DNA from: Burkholderia sp. BCC1644
GTDB taxonomy: Bacteria > Pseudomonadota > Gammaproteobacteria > Burkholderiales > Burkholderiaceae
Length of the DNA stretch: 64,000 bases
Assembly (NCBI RefSeq): GCF_902833225.1
Contig: NZ_CADFEI010000005.1
Span: forward strand, 372,001-436,000
Direction: 5' to 3'
A program made the translations under genes and the position numbers. This document shows positions 40,799 through 51,959 of the stretch, piece after piece; position 1 is the stretch's first letter, and the number at the start of each line of letters is the position of its first letter. The notes under the pieces were generated by a model. That model ran no database searches. It worked only from the letters and a program-made list of their open reading frames with translations, and was not told the DNA's origin.

Positions 40799-42496
40799 AT
40801 GACCCGGATCGTTACCCGCCCCGTCGCGCCCGCCGACGCCGAAGTGCTCGCGCGCCACGGCCTGCACCCCGTTCTCGCGCGCCTGTATGCGTCGCGCGGC
40901 GTGCAGTCGCCCGCCGACATCGAGACCGCACTTGCGCGCCTCGTCCCGCCCACCGAACTGAAGGGCTGCGCCGATGCGGCGTCGCTGCTCGCCGACGCGA
41001 TCGCCGACAAGCGACGCCTGCTCGTCGTCGCCGACTACGACTGCGACGGCGCGACCGCCTGCGCGGTCGCGGTGCGCGGCCTGCGGATGTTCGGCGCGCA
41101 GATCGACTACCTGGTGCCGAACCGCTTCGAATACGGCTACGGCCTCACGCCCGAAATCGTCGAACTCGCGGCCGCGCGCAAGCCCGACCTGCTGATTACC
41201 GTCGACAACGGGATCGCGAGCGTCGCGGGCGTCGAAGCCGCGAACGCCCGCGGCATCGACGTGCTCGTGACCGACCACCACCTGCCCGGCGACGCGCTGC
41301 CGATGGCCCGCGCGATCGTCAACCCGAACCAGCCCGGCTGCGCGTTCCCGAGCAAGCACCTCGCCGGCGTCGGCGTGATGTTCTACGTGCTGCTCGCGCT
41401 GCGCGCCGAGCTGCGCCGCCGCGGCGCATTCGCGAGCAAGGAAGCCGAGCCGCGCCTCGACGGGCTGCTCGACCTCGTCGCGCTCGGCACCGTCGCTGAC
41501 GTCGTGCGGCTCGACGGCAACAACCGCGTGCTGGTCGCGCAGGGGTTGCAGCGCATCCGCAACGGCCGCATGCAGCCGGGCATCGCCGCACTGTTCCGCG
41601 CCGCCGCGCGTGAAGCGCGCACCGCGTCGGGCTTCGACCTGGGCTTCGGCCTCGGCCCGCGCCTGAACGCCGCCGGGCGGCTGTCCGACATGTCGCTCGG
41701 CATCGAGTGCCTGATCACCGACGACATCGGCCGCGCGTGGGACCTCGCGCAGCAGCTCGACGTGATGAACCGCGAACGCCGCGAGATCGAGGCCGGCATG
41801 CAGCAGCAGGCGCTCGCCGATCTCGCCGACGTCGATCCGGCCGACGCGTGCACGATCACGCTGTTCAATCCCGAGTGGCACCAGGGCGTGATCGGCATCG
41901 TCGCCGGCCGGCTCAAGGAAAAATTCCACCGCCCGTCGTTCACGTTCGCGCACGCCGACGAGGAAGGCAAGCGGGTCAAGGGTTCGGGCCGGTCGATCGC
42001 CGGCTTCCACCTGCGCGACGCGCTCGACCTCGTGTCGAAGCGCGAACCCGACCTGATCGTCGCATTCGGCGGCCACGCGATGGCGGCCGGCCTCACGCTC
42101 GACACCGAGAACGTGCCGCGCTTCGCGGCCGCCTTCGAGGCCGTCGCGCGCGAATGGCTGTCCGACGACGCGCTCGCCCGCGTGATCGAGACCGACGGCG
42201 AACTCGAGGACGCGTACTTCACGCCGCAGTTCGTCGGCCTGCTCGACGAGGCCGTGTGGGGGCAAGGTTTTCCGGCGCCGCTTTTCTCGGGCGAATTCGA
42301 CGTCGTGTCGCAATCGCTCGTGAAGGAGAAGCACCTGAAGCTGCAGCTTGCGCGCGGCCGCCAGCGCTTCAATGCGATCTGGTTCAACCACACCGAACCG
42401 CTGCCCGAGAGCGCCCTGGTCGCCTACCGGCTCGTCGCCGACACGTGGAACGGCGTCACGCGCGTCCAGCTGATCGTCGAGCACGCAGCCGGCTGA
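40799..42496 (+). CDS. recJ: Single-stranded-DNA-specific 5'-3' exonuclease RecJ
   Basis: 565 aa. DHH phosphoesterase motifs are VVADYDCDGATA, LITVDNGIAS, VTDHHLPGD, and DLVALGTVADVV; the DHHA1 domain has GRSIAGFHLRDAL and AFGGHAMAAGLTL; an OB-like C-terminus follows. RecJ degrades 5' single strands in recombination and mismatch repair, so two mismatch-repair-linked genes, mutS and recJ, lie in this window about 30 kb apart. Confidence 0.94.
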   Translation: MTRIVTRPVAPADAEVLARHGLHPVLARLYASRGVQSPADIETALARLVPPTELKGCADAASLLADAIADKRRLLVVADYDCDGATACAVAVRGLRMFGAQIDYLVPNRFEYGYGLTPEIVELAAARKPDLLITVDNGIASVAGVEAANARGIDVLVTDHHLPGDALPMARAIVNPNQPGCAFPSKHLAGVGVMFYVLLALRAELRRRGAFASKEAEPRLDGLLDLVALGTVADVVRLDGNNRVLVAQGLQRIRNGRMQPGIAALFRAAAREARTASGFDLGFGLGPRLNAAGRLSDMSLGIECLITDDIGRAWDLAQQLDVMNRERREIEAGMQQQALADLADVDPADACTITLFNPEWHQGVIGIVAGRLKEKFHRPSFTFAHADEEGKRVKGSGRSIAGFHLRDALDLVSKREPDLIVAFGGHAMAAGLTLDTENVPRFAAAFEAVAREWLSDDALARVIETDGELEDAYFTPQFVGLLDEAVWGQGFPAPLFSGEFDVVSQSLVKEKHLKLQLARGRQRFNAIWFNHTEPLPESALVAYRLVADTWNGVTRVQLIVEHAAG

Positions 42497-42610
42497 GCAC
42501 GGGCCACCCGGCCCGCTGCCGCGCCCGCCCCGGCATGCGCGCCGCGCCGGATGGGGCCGCGGCACACGTGCGCGCACCGTTTGCGTCACCGGGCAACCCT
42601 GCCGATCGGC

Positions 42611-42616
42611 TATAAT
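42611..42616 (+). promoter_or_regulatory. Candidate -10 of prfB
   Basis: A consensus TATAAT lies 36 bases before the prfB ATG. No good -35 hexamer is seen at 16-18 bp. Confidence 0.4.
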
Positions 42617-42651
42617 TCCGCTTTTTTACGAAGCAAGAATAGCGAACGATC

Positions 42652-43756
42652 ATGGAAGCGGAACGTCTCAACGCGATCGAAAGCTCCCTGCTCGACCTGC
42701 GCAACCGCGCGGGCGAGCTTCGGGGGTATCTTTGACTACGACGCCAAAGCTGCGCGTCTGACCGAAGTCAACAAGGAACTCGAAGACCCGAACGTCTGGA
42801 ACGATTCGAAGAACGCCCAGGCGCTCGGTCGCGAGAAGAAGCTGCTCGAAGGCGTCGTCACGACGCTCACCGCGCTGGATGGCGACTTGCGCGACGCACT
42901 CGACCTGTTCGAGCTGGCGCGCGAGGAAGGTGACGAGGACACGCTCCTCGCGTCGGAAGAAGATGCCGCGAAGCTCGAAGCGCGCGTCGGCGACATCGAG
43001 TTCCGCCGGATGTTCTCGAACCCGGCCGACCCGAACAACTGCTTCATCGACATCCAGGCCGGCGCCGGCGGCACCGAGGCTTGCGACTGGGCATCGATGC
43101 TGCTGCGCCAGTACCTGCGCTACTGCGAGCGCAAGGGCTTCAAGGCCGAGGTGCTCGAAGAGTCCGACGGCGACGTCGCCGGCATCAAGAACGCGACGGT
43201 CAAGGTCACGGGCGAATACGCATACGGCTTCCTGCGCACCGAAACGGGCATCCACCGCCTCGTGCGCAAATCGCCGTTCGACTCGTCGGGCGGCCGCCAT
43301 ACGTCGTTCTCGTCGGTGTTCGTCTATCCGGAAATCGACGACTCGATCGAAGTCGAGATCAACCCGGCCGACCTGCGCATCGACACGTACCGCGCATCGG
43401 GCGCGGGCGGTCAGCACATCAACAAGACCGACTCCGCGGTGCGGATCACGCACATGCCGACCGGTATCGTCGTGCAGTGCCAGAACGACCGCTCGCAGCA
43501 CCGCAACCGCGCAGAAGCGATGGCGATGCTGAAATCGCGCCTGTATGAAGTCGAGATGCGCAAGCGCCAGGCCGAACAGGACAAGCTCGAATCGAGCAAG
43601 ACCGATGTGGGCTGGGGCCACCAGATCCGCTCGTACGTGCTCGACCAGAGCCGCGTGAAGGACTTGCGTACGAACGTCGAAATGAGCAACACGCGTGCGG
43701 TGCTCGACGGCGATCTCGACGACTTCATCAGCGCCAGCCTCAAACAGGGCGTGTAA
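42652..43756 (+). CDS. prfB: Peptide chain release factor 2, with programmed +1 frameshift
   Basis: RF2 recognises UGA and UAA stops. The first frame runs 27 codons from ATG 42652 to an in-frame TGA at 42733-42735. The rest is read in the +1 frame from 42734 to 43756, giving 367 aa, the standard RF2 length. The GGQ motif occurs in [13 protein letters not shown], and the stop-reading loop lies in the preceding domain. The slippery CTT TGA C with an upstream GGGGG is present, so RF2 autoregulation is expected. lysS follows, as in E. coli. Confidence 0.97.
42721..42736 (+). promoter_or_regulatory. prfB +1 frameshift signal
   Basis: CGGGGGTATCTTTGAC contains the internal Shine-Dalgarno-like GGGGG three bases before the CTT-TGA-C shift site. 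It differs from the E. coli signal only at the first base. Confidence 0.95.
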
Positions 43757-43829
43757 GCGCCGCGGCGCGGCCTGGCCCGCGCCGCCCTTCCCGTTTGCGT
43801 TGCCGCACCCACTCCGAATTCCGACCATC

Positions 43830-45356
43830 ATGACCGAACCGACCCAAACGCAGCCCGCCGTCACGGCGGACGAAAACCAGATCATCGCCGAGCGCCGCGA
43901 GAAGCTGCGCGCCCTGCGCGAGCAAGGCGTCGCCTACCCGAACGATTTCCGGCCCGAGCACCACGCAGCCGACCTGCAGGCGAAATTCGCCGACTCGGAC
44001 AAGGCCGCGCTCGAAGCGAACCCGGTCGAGGTGTCGGTCGCCGGCCGCATGATGCTCAAGCGCGTGATGGGCAAGGCGAGCTTCGCGACGGTGCAGGACG
44101 GTTCGGGCCAGATCCAGTTCTTCGTGACGCCGAACGACGTCGGCGCCGAAACCTACGACGCATTCAAGAAGTGGGACCTCGGCGACATCGTCGCCGCGCG
44201 CGGCGTGCTGTTCCGCACCAACAAGGGCGAGCTGTCGGTCCAGTGCAAGGAGCTGCGCCTGCTGTCGAAGGCGCTGCGTCCGCTGCCGGACAAGTTCCAC
44301 GGCCTGTCCGACCAGGAAATGCGCTACCGCCAGCGCTACGTCGACCTGATCGTCACGCCGGAAACGCGCGACACGTTCCGCGCCCGCACCAAAACGATCG
44401 CGTCGATCCGCAAGTTCATGGACAACGCCGAGTTCATGGAAGTCGAAACGCCGATGCTGCACCCGATCCCGGGCGGCGCGGCGGCGAAGCCGTTCGTCAC
44501 GCATCACAATGCGCTCGACATGCAGATGTTCCTGCGCATCGCGCCGGAGCTGTATCTGAAGCGCCTGATCGTCGGCGGCTTCGAACGCGTGTTCGAGATC
44601 AACCGTAACTTCCGGAACGAAGGCGTGTCGCCGCGTCACAACCCGGAATTCACGATGATGGAGTTCTACGCCGCGTACACCGACTACCGCTGGCTGATGG
44701 ATTTCACCGAGCAACTGATCCGCCAGGCGGCAATCGATGCGCTCGGTACCGCGACGATCCAGTATCAAGGCCGTGAGCTCGACCTCGCGAAGCCGTTCCA
44801 TCGCCTGACGATCACGCAGGCGATCCAGAAGTACGCACCGGACTACACCGCCGGCCAGTTGTCGGACGACGCGTTCCTGCGCACCGAACTGAAGCGCTTC
44901 GGCGTCGACGTGTCGCAGCCGGCGTTCCTGAACGCGGGCATCGGCGCGCTGCAGCTCGCGCTGTTCGAGGAAACGGCCGAAGCGCAGCTGTGGGAACCGA
45001 CGTTCATCATCGACTACCCGGTCGAGGTGTCGCCGCTCGCACGCGCGTCGGATACGGTGCCGGGCATCACCGAGCGCTTCGAGCTGTTCATGACTGGCCG
45101 CGAAATCGCGAACGGCTTCTCGGAGCTGAACGATCCGGAAGACCAGGCCGCACGCTTCAAGAAGCAGGTCGAGCAGAAGGATGCGGGCGACGAGGAGGCG
45201 ATGTTCTTCGACGCCGACTACATCCGCGCGCTCGAGTACGGGATGCCTCCGACCGGCGGCTGCGGGATCGGCATCGACCGTCTCGTGATGCTGCTGACCG
45301 ACAGCCCGACGATCCGCGACGTGCTGCTGTTCCCCCACCTGCGCCGCGAAGACTGA
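43830..45356 (+). CDS. lysS: Lysine--tRNA ligase (class II)
   Basis: 508 aa. N-terminal OB-fold anticodon-binding domain ([29 protein letters not shown]) and class II catalytic core with motif 2 [20 protein letters not shown] and motif 3 [18 protein letters not shown] 43830 lies 73 bp after prfB; the two are likely co-transcribed. Confidence 0.96.
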   Translation: MTEPTQTQPAVTADENQIIAERREKLRALREQGVAYPNDFRPEHHAADLQAKFADSDKAALEANPVEVSVAGRMMLKRVMGKASFATVQDGSGQIQFFVTPNDVGAETYDAFKKWDLGDIVAARGVLFRTNKGELSVQCKELRLLSKALRPLPDKFHGLSDQEMRYRQRYVDLIVTPETRDTFRARTKTIASIRKFMDNAEFMEVETPMLHPIPGGAAAKPFVTHHNALDMQMFLRIAPELYLKRLIVGGFERVFEINRNFRNEGVSPRHNPEFTMMEFYAAYTDYRWLMDFTEQLIRQAAIDALGTATIQYQGRELDLAKPFHRLTITQAIQKYAPDYTAGQLSDDAFLRTELKRFGVDVSQPAFLNAGIGALQLALFEETAEAQLWEPTFIIDYPVEVSPLARASDTVPGITERFELFMTGREIANGFSELNDPEDQAARFKKQVEQKDAGDEEAMFFDADYIRALEYGMPPTGGCGIGIDRLVMLLTDSPTIRDVLLFPHLRRED

Positions 45357-45702
45357 TCGCCGCGCCCGCGTGTGCGCCGCGCCCTGCGGCGCGCACGCGT
45401 CAGCTTTGTAACGACGCGTAAATCCCGCCAGCCTGCGTTCGCCGGCTTTCGATCCTCCCCCGTTTTATTCCCCCATCGCAACGGCCTTCTCCGGGTTTTC
45501 CCTGTCGCGACCGCCGGTGCCCCGCTGCAATTCGTTACACCTTGATACGGTGCGCCGCACGCCGCTGGACGACACTCCTGTTGCGTCACCACGCATGACC
45601 ACGGGACCAGAACCAGGCGCAGGAACGCCCGGTCTGCTCGCTCCCGAGCGTGGGATCCGGCCCGGCCCGCAGTGCCGACCCGGATCGACATCGGAGAAAA
45701 AA
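45357..45702. other. Intergenic region after lysS
   Basis: 346 bp without a convincing gene. Right after lysS, arms GCGTGTGCGCCGC (45368-45380) and GCGGCGCGCACGC (45386-45398) form a strong GC hairpin with a 5-base loop but no clear T-run, so it may be a weak or Rho-aided terminator. In-frame codons upstream of 45703 are low in conserved features and are taken as leader for the glycine-zipper gene. Confidence 0.4.
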
Positions 45703-46449
45703 ATGGACAACCAGAATCAGACCACGCCGCAAAAGCAACGCCTCCACCCGCTCATCGCCACCGCAGCCGGCGCCGTCATCGTCGCCAGCCTCGCGGCGAC
45801 TGCCGCGATCACGGGCGTCTTCCCGAAGGCGAGCAGCAGCAACGCACAGAATGGCCAGACCCAGGCTGCGCTGATCGCATCGCAGCCGGCCGTCGATACG
45901 GCCGCGGCCGCCAGTGCCGCATTGGCCGCGCAAGCACAGCAGCAGGCAGCCGAACAGGCCGCCGCGCAGCAGAAGGCTGCCGAGCAGAAAGCTGCCGTCG
46001 CGCAGGCCGAGCCGAAGCCCGCGCCGCGCCCGGCAGCACCGGCGCACCGCCGTCATACGACGGCACCGCAGCCGCCGCAATACGCGCAGCAGCCGTCGGC
46101 GCCGGCCCAGACCTACTGCCAGAGCTGCGGCACGGTCGTCGCGATTTCGCAGACGCGCACGCCGGGCCAGAGCTCGGGGATCGGCGCCGTGGGCGGCGCT
46201 GCGGCCGGCGGCCTGCTCGGCAACCAGTTCGGTCACGGCAACGGCCGCACCGCGATGACGATCATCGGCGCGCTGGGCGGCGGTCTCGCCGGCAACCAGG
46301 TCGAGAAGCAGGTGCGCGCGGAAACCGACTATCAGGTGCAAGTGCAGATGGAGAGCGGCGCGACGCGCACGTTCACGTACCACAACCCGCCGCCGTTCGG
46401 CCAGGGCCAGCGCGTGCGGATCGAGAACGGCACGCTGGTCGGCGCGTAA
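45703..46449 (+). CDS. Glycine-zipper 2TM domain envelope protein
   Basis: 248 aa, ATG 45703 preceded by CGGAGA. An N-terminal transmembrane or signal segment (LIATAAGAVIVASLAATAAI) is followed by an Ala/Gln/Lys coiled linker, a Pro-rich part, then a glycine-zipper pair (GIGAVGGAAAGGLLGNQFG and MTIIGALGGGLAGNQ) and a C-terminal beta domain (DYQVQVQMESGATRTFTY). This resembles the SlyB/Rickettsia 17-kDa-antigen-like group. A CQSCG motif sits before the zipper. Confidence 0.82.
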   Translation: MDNQNQTTPQKQRLHPLIATAAGAVIVASLAATAAITGVFPKASSSNAQNGQTQAALIASQPAVDTAAAASAALAAQAQQQAAEQAAAQQKAAEQKAAVAQAEPKPAPRPAAPAHRRHTTAPQPPQYAQQPSAPAQTYCQSCGTVVAISQTRTPGQSSGIGAVGGAAAGGLLGNQFGHGNGRTAMTIIGALGGGLAGNQVEKQVRAETDYQVQVQMESGATRTFTYHNPPPFGQGQRVRIENGTLVGA

Positions 46450-46511
46450 TCGCCTGATTGCATCGGTGCCCCCTGCCCGCGCGTCGTGCGCGGGCAAGCG
46501 ACCAGAAAACG

Positions 46512-46550
46512 AAAACGGCTCGTGAGCAAGTGCTCACGAGCCGTTTTTTT
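46512..46550. terminator. Bidirectional terminator
   Basis: AAAACGGCTCGTGAGCA and its perfect complement (17-bp arms, 2-base loop) with T-run lie between the glycine-zipper gene (+) and iscX (-). It ends both transcripts. Confidence 0.9.
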
Positions 46551-46596
46551 CATCGGTGCGGTACGCGCCCATGCGGCGCACGCGGTGCCCGGTCGG

Positions 46597-46806
46597 TCAG
46601 TCCTCGTCGTCGAAATCCGATTCGTCGATCCAGTGGGCCTGGATCGCTTCAAGGATCTTCTCGCCGGAGTGCTTGGGATCGTCGTCGAAGCCGTCGAGTT
46701 CGAGCACCCACTGGCGCAGGTCGACGAAATTGATCCGCTGCGGGTTGATGTCCGGGTGCTTGTCCGCCAGCGCAATGGCTATTTCACGCGAATCGGTCCA
46801 TTTCAT
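46597..46806 (-). CDS. iscX: Fe-S assembly protein IscX
   Basis: 69 aa. MKWTDSREIAIALADKHPDINP and FVDLRQWVLELDGFDDDPK are typical IscX; it binds IscS and iron and modulates cluster assembly. Last gene of the isc operon, 19 bp after fdx. Confidence 0.93.
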   Translation of the reverse strand: MKWTDSREIAIALADKHPDINPQRINFVDLRQWVLELDGFDDDPKHSGEKILEAIQAHWIDESDFDDED

Positions 46807-46825
46807 CGCCTGCCTCCGGTTTAGG

Positions 46826-47167
46826 TCAGTGGTTTTCCTTCGCGTGGTTGATCGAGTACTTCGGAATCTCGACCACCAGGTCCGAATCTTCCTTCACGAT
46901 CGCCTGGCACGACAGGCGCGACGTCGGCTCGAGGCCCCACGCCTTGTCCAGCAGATCGTCTTCGTCCTCCTCGGACGGCGTCAGATCGTTGAAACCCTCG
47001 CGGATCACCACGTGGCACGTCGTGCATGCGCACGACTTCTCGCATGCGTGCTCGATCTCGATCCCGTGATCGAGCAGGTTGTCGCAGATACTCTTGCCGG
47101 GCGTCGCGTCGATCACTGCGCCATCCGGACACAGTTCGACGTGAGGCAGCACTACCAGTTGAGGCAT
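46826..47167 (-). CDS. fdx: [2Fe-2S] ferredoxin of the isc operon
   Basis: 113 aa. The cluster ligands are in CEKSCACTTCHVV and a fourth Cys in RLSCQAIV. It supplies electrons during Fe-S assembly on IscU. Lies between hscA and iscX. Confidence 0.94.
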   Translation of the reverse strand: MPQLVVLPHVELCPDGAVIDATPGKSICDNLLDHGIEIEHACEKSCACTTCHVVIREGFNDLTPSEEDEDDLLDKAWGLEPTSRLSCQAIVKEDSDLVVEIPKYSINHAKENH

Positions 47168-47257
47168 GTCCGTTCCGTCAGTCAGGGTGCGGCGCCAGGC
47201 GCCGCACGGTTCATTATCGCGCGCAGGCCGTCGCCGGCCGATGCGCGGTTCGCAAGT

Positions 47258-49126
47258 TCAGATCTCGTCGAGCCGGCGGCCCGACAGCGCGCGCTTGATG
47301 CTCTTGTCCATCCGGCGCGCCGCGAATTCGTCGGTGCCGTCGGCCAGCGTCTTGGTCGCCGCTTCGATCGCGTTCGTATCGTCGCCCTGCGCGACCGCGC
47401 GCAGCGCGGCGGCAAGCGCATCGACCTGCGTACGCTCGTTGGCATCGAGCAGTTCGCCGTCGGCCGCCAGCGCAGCCTGTGTCGCTTCGAGCATCCGCTC
47501 GGCCTCGACCTGCGCTTCGCGCAGCGCGCGGGCGCGCATGTCGATTTCGGCCGTCTTGAAGCTCTCCTCGAGCATCTTCGCGATGTCGTCGTCGGCGAGG
47601 CCGTACGACGGCTTCACGACGACCGACGCCTCGACGCCCGACAGTTGTTCGCGTGCGAACACCGACAGCAGGCCGTCCGCATCGACCTGATAGGTCACGC
47701 GAATGCGCGCGGCGCCGGCCGTCATCGGCGGAATGCCGCGCAGCTCGAAGCGGGCGAGCGACCGGCAGTCGGCGACGAGCTCGCGCTCGCCCTGCACGAC
47801 GTGGATCGCCATGGCCGTCTGGCCGTCCTTGAAGGTCGTGAATTCCTGCGCGCGCGCGATCGGAATCGTCGAGTTGCGCGGAATGATCTTCTCGACGAGG
47901 CCGCCCATCGTCTCGACACCGAGCGACAGCGGAATCACGTCGAGCAGCAGCCAGTCGTCGCCGGTACCGCGATTGCCCGCGAGCAGGTCGGCCTGGATCG
48001 CCGCGCCGAGCGCGACGACCTGGTCCGGATCGAGGTTCACGAGCGGCGGCTGGCCGAAATATTTCGCGACCGCGTCGCGGATCACCGGCATGCGCGTCGC
48101 GCCGCCGACCAGCACGACACCCTTGATGTCGGCCGGCGTGACCTGCGCGTCGCGCAACGCCTTGCGGGTCGGCGAGAGCGTACGCTGCACGAGCGGCTCG
48201 ACGAGCGACGCGAACGTGTCATGCGTAATCGTCTGCACGAGGTGCGCACCGCCCGACAGCGTGACATCCAGCGACGCCTGCGGCGCGGCGGACAGCGCTT
48301 CCTTCAGCACACGCACACGGTCGAGCAGCAGGCGCACGTCTTCGGGCGCCAGCGTCTTCGCGTCGATGCCGGCCTGCGCGAGCACGTGGCCAAACAGCGC
48401 ATGGTCGAAATCGTCGCCGCCGAGCGCGGAATCGCCGCCTGCGGCCAGCACTTCGAACACGCCCTTCGTCAGCTTCAGGATCGACAGGTCGAACGTACCG
48501 CCGCCGAGGTCGTACACCGCGTAGAGGCCTTCGGCCCCGTTGTCGAGGCCGTAGGCAATCGCCGCGGCCGTCGGCTCGTTCAGCAGACGCAGCACGTTGA
48601 GGCCCGCGAGGCGCGCGGCGTCCTTGGTCGCCTGACGCTGCGCGTCGTCGAAATACGCGGGCACCGTGATCACCGCGCCGACCAGATCGTCACCGAGCGA
48701 ATCCTCGGCGCGATAGCGCAGCGTCGCGAGAATTTCGGCCGACACTTCGACCGGGCTCTTCACCCCGTCGATCGTACGGATCTGCACCATGCCCGGCGCA
48801 TCGACGAATTCGTACGGTGCGTTTGCCGCTCCTTCGACCTCGGCCTTGCCGCGGCCCATGAAGCGCTTGACCGATACGATCGTGTTGCGCGGATCGGTAG
48901 CGGCTTGCTCCTTCGCTTCGTGGCCGATGCGACGGCCGCCCTTCTCGAGGTAGCGGACCACCGACGGCAGCAGCATGCGGCCTGCTTCGTCCGGCAGCAC
49001 TTCCGGCACGCTGTTGCGCACGGCCGCGACGAGCGAGTTCGTCGTGCCGAGATCGATCCCGACGGCGAGTCGCCGCTGGTGCGGCGCCGGCGCCATGCCC
49101 GGTTCGGAAATTTGCAGTAAAGCCAT
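47258..49126 (-). CDS. hscA: Fe-S chaperone HscA (Hsp70 family)
   Basis: 622 aa. Hsp70 signatures: [13 protein letters not shown] near residue 20, [30 protein letters not shown]. Substrate-binding part has [13 protein letters not shown]. HscA with HscB releases clusters from IscU. About 54 bp after hscB. Confidence 0.95.
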   Translation of the reverse strand: MALLQISEPGMAPAPHQRRLAVGIDLGTTNSLVAAVRNSVPEVLPDEAGRMLLPSVVRYLEKGGRRIGHEAKEQAATDPRNTIVSVKRFMGRGKAEVEGAANAPYEFVDAPGMVQIRTIDGVKSPVEVSAEILATLRYRAEDSLGDDLVGAVITVPAYFDDAQRQATKDAARLAGLNVLRLLNEPTAAAIAYGLDNGAEGLYAVYDLGGGTFDLSILKLTKGVFEVLAAGGDSALGGDDFDHALFGHVLAQAGIDAKTLAPEDVRLLLDRVRVLKEALSAAPQASLDVTLSGGAHLVQTITHDTFASLVEPLVQRTLSPTRKALRDAQVTPADIKGVVLVGGATRMPVIRDAVAKYFGQPPLVNLDPDQVVALGAAIQADLLAGNRGTGDDWLLLDVIPLSLGVETMGGLVEKIIPRNSTIPIARAQEFTTFKDGQTAMAIHVVQGERELVADCRSLARFELRGIPPMTAGAARIRVTYQVDADGLLSVFAREQLSGVEASVVVKPSYGLADDDIAKMLEESFKTAEIDMRARALREAQVEAERMLEATQAALAADGELLDANERTQVDALAAALRAVAQGDDTNAIEAATKTLADGTDEFAARRMDKSIKRALSGRRLDEI

Positions 49127-49180
49127 CTTGGTTCGTTCGGGCGCTCGGCCCGTTTGCTGCGCGTGCCGCGAGGCACGCGG

Positions 49181-49708
49181 TTAAGTTTCGAGGCGCTCGA
49201 TCTGCGCGCCCACTTCCGACGCGACGCGTTCGATGAACATCAGCTGGCGCACGGCTTCCGCGGCGGCCTGGTCGGCGCCGCTGTCGAGCAGCGTGCCGAG
49301 GCGCTCGACGCGCACGCGCTTCTCGTCGCGCAACTCGGCGAGCAACCCGTCGAGCGCGTCGACGTTGCGGGCGGCCGCGGCATCCTCGATGCCCTCGCGC
49401 CACTCCATCTGCTGCATCAGGAACGCCGGCTCCATCGCCGTGTTGTTTTCCGCGCCGATATCCACGCCGCGCAGCGACAGCAGATAGGACGCGCGCTTCA
49501 GCGGATCGCGCAGCGTGCGGTATGCCTCGTTCGCGCGGGTTGCCCATTGCATCGCGATGCGCTTCTGTGCATCGCCGGCCGCCGCGAAGCGGTCCGGATG
49601 CACCTGCGTCTGCACCGTCCGGTAGGCGGTATCGAGCGCCGTTTCGTCGAGCGCGAATTGCGCCGGCAGGTGAAACAGGTCGAAGTGGCTGTCTTTCAGC
49701 GAGACCAT
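49181..49708 (-). CDS. hscB: Fe-S co-chaperone HscB
   Basis: 175 aa from ATG 49708 ([15 protein letters not shown]). The J-domain HPD is in [32 protein letters not shown] follows, then the IscU-binding helical bundle. It brings IscU to HscA. Confidence 0.93.
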   Translation of the reverse strand: MVSLKDSHFDLFHLPAQFALDETALDTAYRTVQTQVHPDRFAAAGDAQKRIAMQWATRANEAYRTLRDPLKRASYLLSLRGVDIGAENNTAMEPAFLMQQMEWREGIEDAAAARNVDALDGLLAELRDEKRVRVERLGTLLDSGADQAAAEAVRQLMFIERVASEVGAQIERLET

Positions 49709-49802
49709 CGTCGCGTTCAATTCCGGTTCGTCGCGCGGCAAACGCCGCGCATTAAAAAGGCGGCCCGTGCCGCCTCTTGCCCGCATCGCGCGGAAATCCG
49801 CG

Positions 49803-50126
49803 TCACACGCGGAACGATTCGCCGCAACCGCACTCGTCCTTCACGTTCGGGTTGTTGAACTTGAACCCTTCGTTCAGGCCTTCGCGGGCGAAGTCGAGCT
49901 CGGTGCCGTCGATGTACGCGAGACTCTTCGGATCGACGATCACCTTCACGCCATGGCTCTCGAACACTTGATCCTCGGGAGCCAGCTCGTCGACATACTC
50001 GAGCTTGTACGCGAGCCCCGAGCACCCGGTCGTGCGAACGCCAAGCCGCAGGCCCACACCCTTGCCGCGACGGACGAGGTATTTCTGAACGTGCTGTGCT
50101 GCTTTTTCGGTCAGTGTAATTGCCAT
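49803..50126 (-). CDS. iscA: Fe-S assembly protein IscA
   Basis: 107 aa. The three conserved cysteines are in [10 protein letters not shown] and [10 protein letters not shown]-type carrier that passes iron or clusters to targets. Starts at ATG 50126, 66 bp after iscU. Confidence 0.95.
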   Translation of the reverse strand: MAITLTEKAAQHVQKYLVRRGKGVGLRLGVRTTGCSGLAYKLEYVDELAPEDQVFESHGVKVIVDPKSLAYIDGTELDFAREGLNEGFKFNNPNVKDECGCGESFRV

Positions 50127-50191
50127 GATGTCCTTGCCGCGGCGCGCCACCGGGGCCCGCCGCGTTTCCTTCTCTAGCTGCTCGATGCCGC

Positions 50192-50599
50192 TCAGGCTGC
50201 TGCCTGATCGCCTTCCTTGGTGTCGTGGCGCTTCTTGTAGTCGGCCACGGCTGCCTTGATCGCGTCTTCCGCGAGGATCGAGCAGTGAATCTTCACCGGC
50301 GGCAGCGCGAGTTCTTCGGCGATCTGCGTGTTCTTGATCGACAGGGCTTCGTCGAGCGTCTTGCCCTTCACCCACTCGGTGACGAGCGAGCTCGACGCGA
50401 TCGCCGAACCGCAACCGTAGGTCTTGAACTTCGCGTCTTCGATCACGCCGTCCGCGCCGACGCGGATCTGCAGCTTCATCACGTCGCCGCAAGCCGGCGC
50501 GCCGACCATGCCCGTGCCGACCGTGTCGTCGTCCTTCGCGAACGAACCGACGTTGCGCGGGTTTTCGTAGTGATCCAGAACCTTGTTGCTGTAAGACAT
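50192..50599 (-). CDS. iscU: Fe-S scaffold IscU
   Basis: 135 aa. Cluster ligands: Cys in [11 protein letters not shown], Cys in [12 protein letters not shown] and Cys in [11 protein letters not shown]; Asp is near the first Cys. HscA recognition LPPVK is present ([12 protein letters not shown]). Scaffold for cluster building with IscS. Confidence 0.96.
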   Translation of the reverse strand: MSYSNKVLDHYENPRNVGSFAKDDDTVGTGMVGAPACGDVMKLQIRVGADGVIEDAKFKTYGCGSAIASSSLVTEWVKGKTLDEALSIKNTQIAEELALPPVKIHCSILAEDAIKAAVADYKKRHDTKEGDQAAA

Positions 50600-50666
50600 G
50601 ACTCAGACTCCTTGACTCGTTACGTCTGCGTGCGTCAATCCGCCCGCGGGTGCATTCAATGCGGTA

Positions 50667-51890
50667 TTAGTGTGCGGCCCATTCGATCGTCGACAGATCG
50701 ATGCCTTCCTGGTGCATTTCCCAAAGCGGCGACAGTTCGCGCAGCTTCGCGATCTTGCTGTTCAGCAGGTTGATCACGAAGTCGACTTCCTGCTCCGTCG
50801 TGAAGCGGCCGACCGTGAAGCGGATCGAGCTGTGCGCGAGTTCGTCGTTGCGGCCGAGCGCACGCAGCACGTACGACGGCTCCAGCGACGCCGACGTGCA
50901 CGCGGAGCCCGACGACACCGCGACGTCCTTGATCGCCATGATCAGCGACTCGCCTTCGACGAAGTTGAAGCTGATGTTCAGGTTGTGCGGGACACGGCGT
51001 TCCATGTCGCCGTTCACGTAGGTTTCCTCGATCTGCGACAGGCCGCGCAGCAGCTTGTCGCGCAGCATGCGGACGCGCTCGTTCTCGGTCGCCATTTCTT
51101 CGCGGGCGATGCGGAACGCTTCGCCCATGCCGACGATCTGGTGCGTCGCCAGCGTGCCCGAGCGCATGCCGCGCTCGTGGCCACCGCCGTGCATCTGTGC
51201 TTCGATGCGCACGCGCGGCTTGCGGCGCACGTACAGCGCACCGATGCCCTTCGGGCCATAGGTCTTGTGCGCCGAGAACGACATCAGGTCGACCTTCAGC
51301 TTCGCGAGGTCGATCGCGACCTTGCCGGTCGACTGGGCGGCGTCGACGTGGAACACGATGCCCTTCTCGCGGCAGATCTCACCGATCGTCTCGATGTCCT
51401 GGATCACGCCGATCTCGTTGTTCACGTGCATCACCGACACGAGGATCGTGTCCGGGCGCAGCGCGGCCTTGAACACGTCGAGGTCGATCAGGCCGTCATC
51501 CTTCACGTCGAGGTAGGTGACTTCGAAACCGTCGCGCTCGAGCTCGCGGCAGGTATCGAGCACGGCCTTGTGCTCGGTCTTCACCGTGATGATGTGCTTG
51601 CCCTTGCCCTTGTAGAAGTTCGCGGCACCCTTGATCGCAAGGTTGTCCGATTCCGTGGCGCCGGACGTCCAGATGATCTCGCGCGGATCGGCGTTCACGA
51701 GTGCGGCCACCTGTTCGCGCGCTTCCTCGACTGCACGCTCCGCATCCCAGCCGTAAGCGTGGCTGCGCGACGCCGGGTTGCCGAACTGCTGGCGCAGGTA
51801 CGGCACCATCTTGTCGACCACGCGCGGATCGACGGGGGTCGTCGCGCTGTAATCCATGTAGATGGGCAGGTGGAGAGTCTCTTGGGTCAT
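50667..51890 (-). CDS. iscS: Cysteine desulfurase IscS
   Basis: 407 aa. PLP Lys in [14 protein letters not shown] and the sulfur-accepting Cys in [17 protein letters not shown] are visible. Supplies sulfur from cysteine to IscU and other acceptors such as tRNA thiolation enzymes. Second gene of the isc operon. Confidence 0.97.
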   Translation of the reverse strand: MTQETLHLPIYMDYSATTPVDPRVVDKMVPYLRQQFGNPASRSHAYGWDAERAVEEAREQVAALVNADPREIIWTSGATESDNLAIKGAANFYKGKGKHIITVKTEHKAVLDTCRELERDGFEVTYLDVKDDGLIDLDVFKAALRPDTILVSVMHVNNEIGVIQDIETIGEICREKGIVFHVDAAQSTGKVAIDLAKLKVDLMSFSAHKTYGPKGIGALYVRRKPRVRIEAQMHGGGHERGMRSGTLATHQIVGMGEAFRIAREEMATENERVRMLRDKLLRGLSQIEETYVNGDMERRVPHNLNISFNFVEGESLIMAIKDVAVSSGSACTSASLEPSYVLRALGRNDELAHSSIRFTVGRFTTEQEVDFVINLLNSKIAKLRELSPLWEMHQEGIDLSTIEWAAH

Positions 51891-51959
51891 CTGTCGCTCC
51901 GGGTATTCTGTGCAGGGACTAACTATGTGCGTTATGGGGTATGGCGGGCGCCTTCGCGC

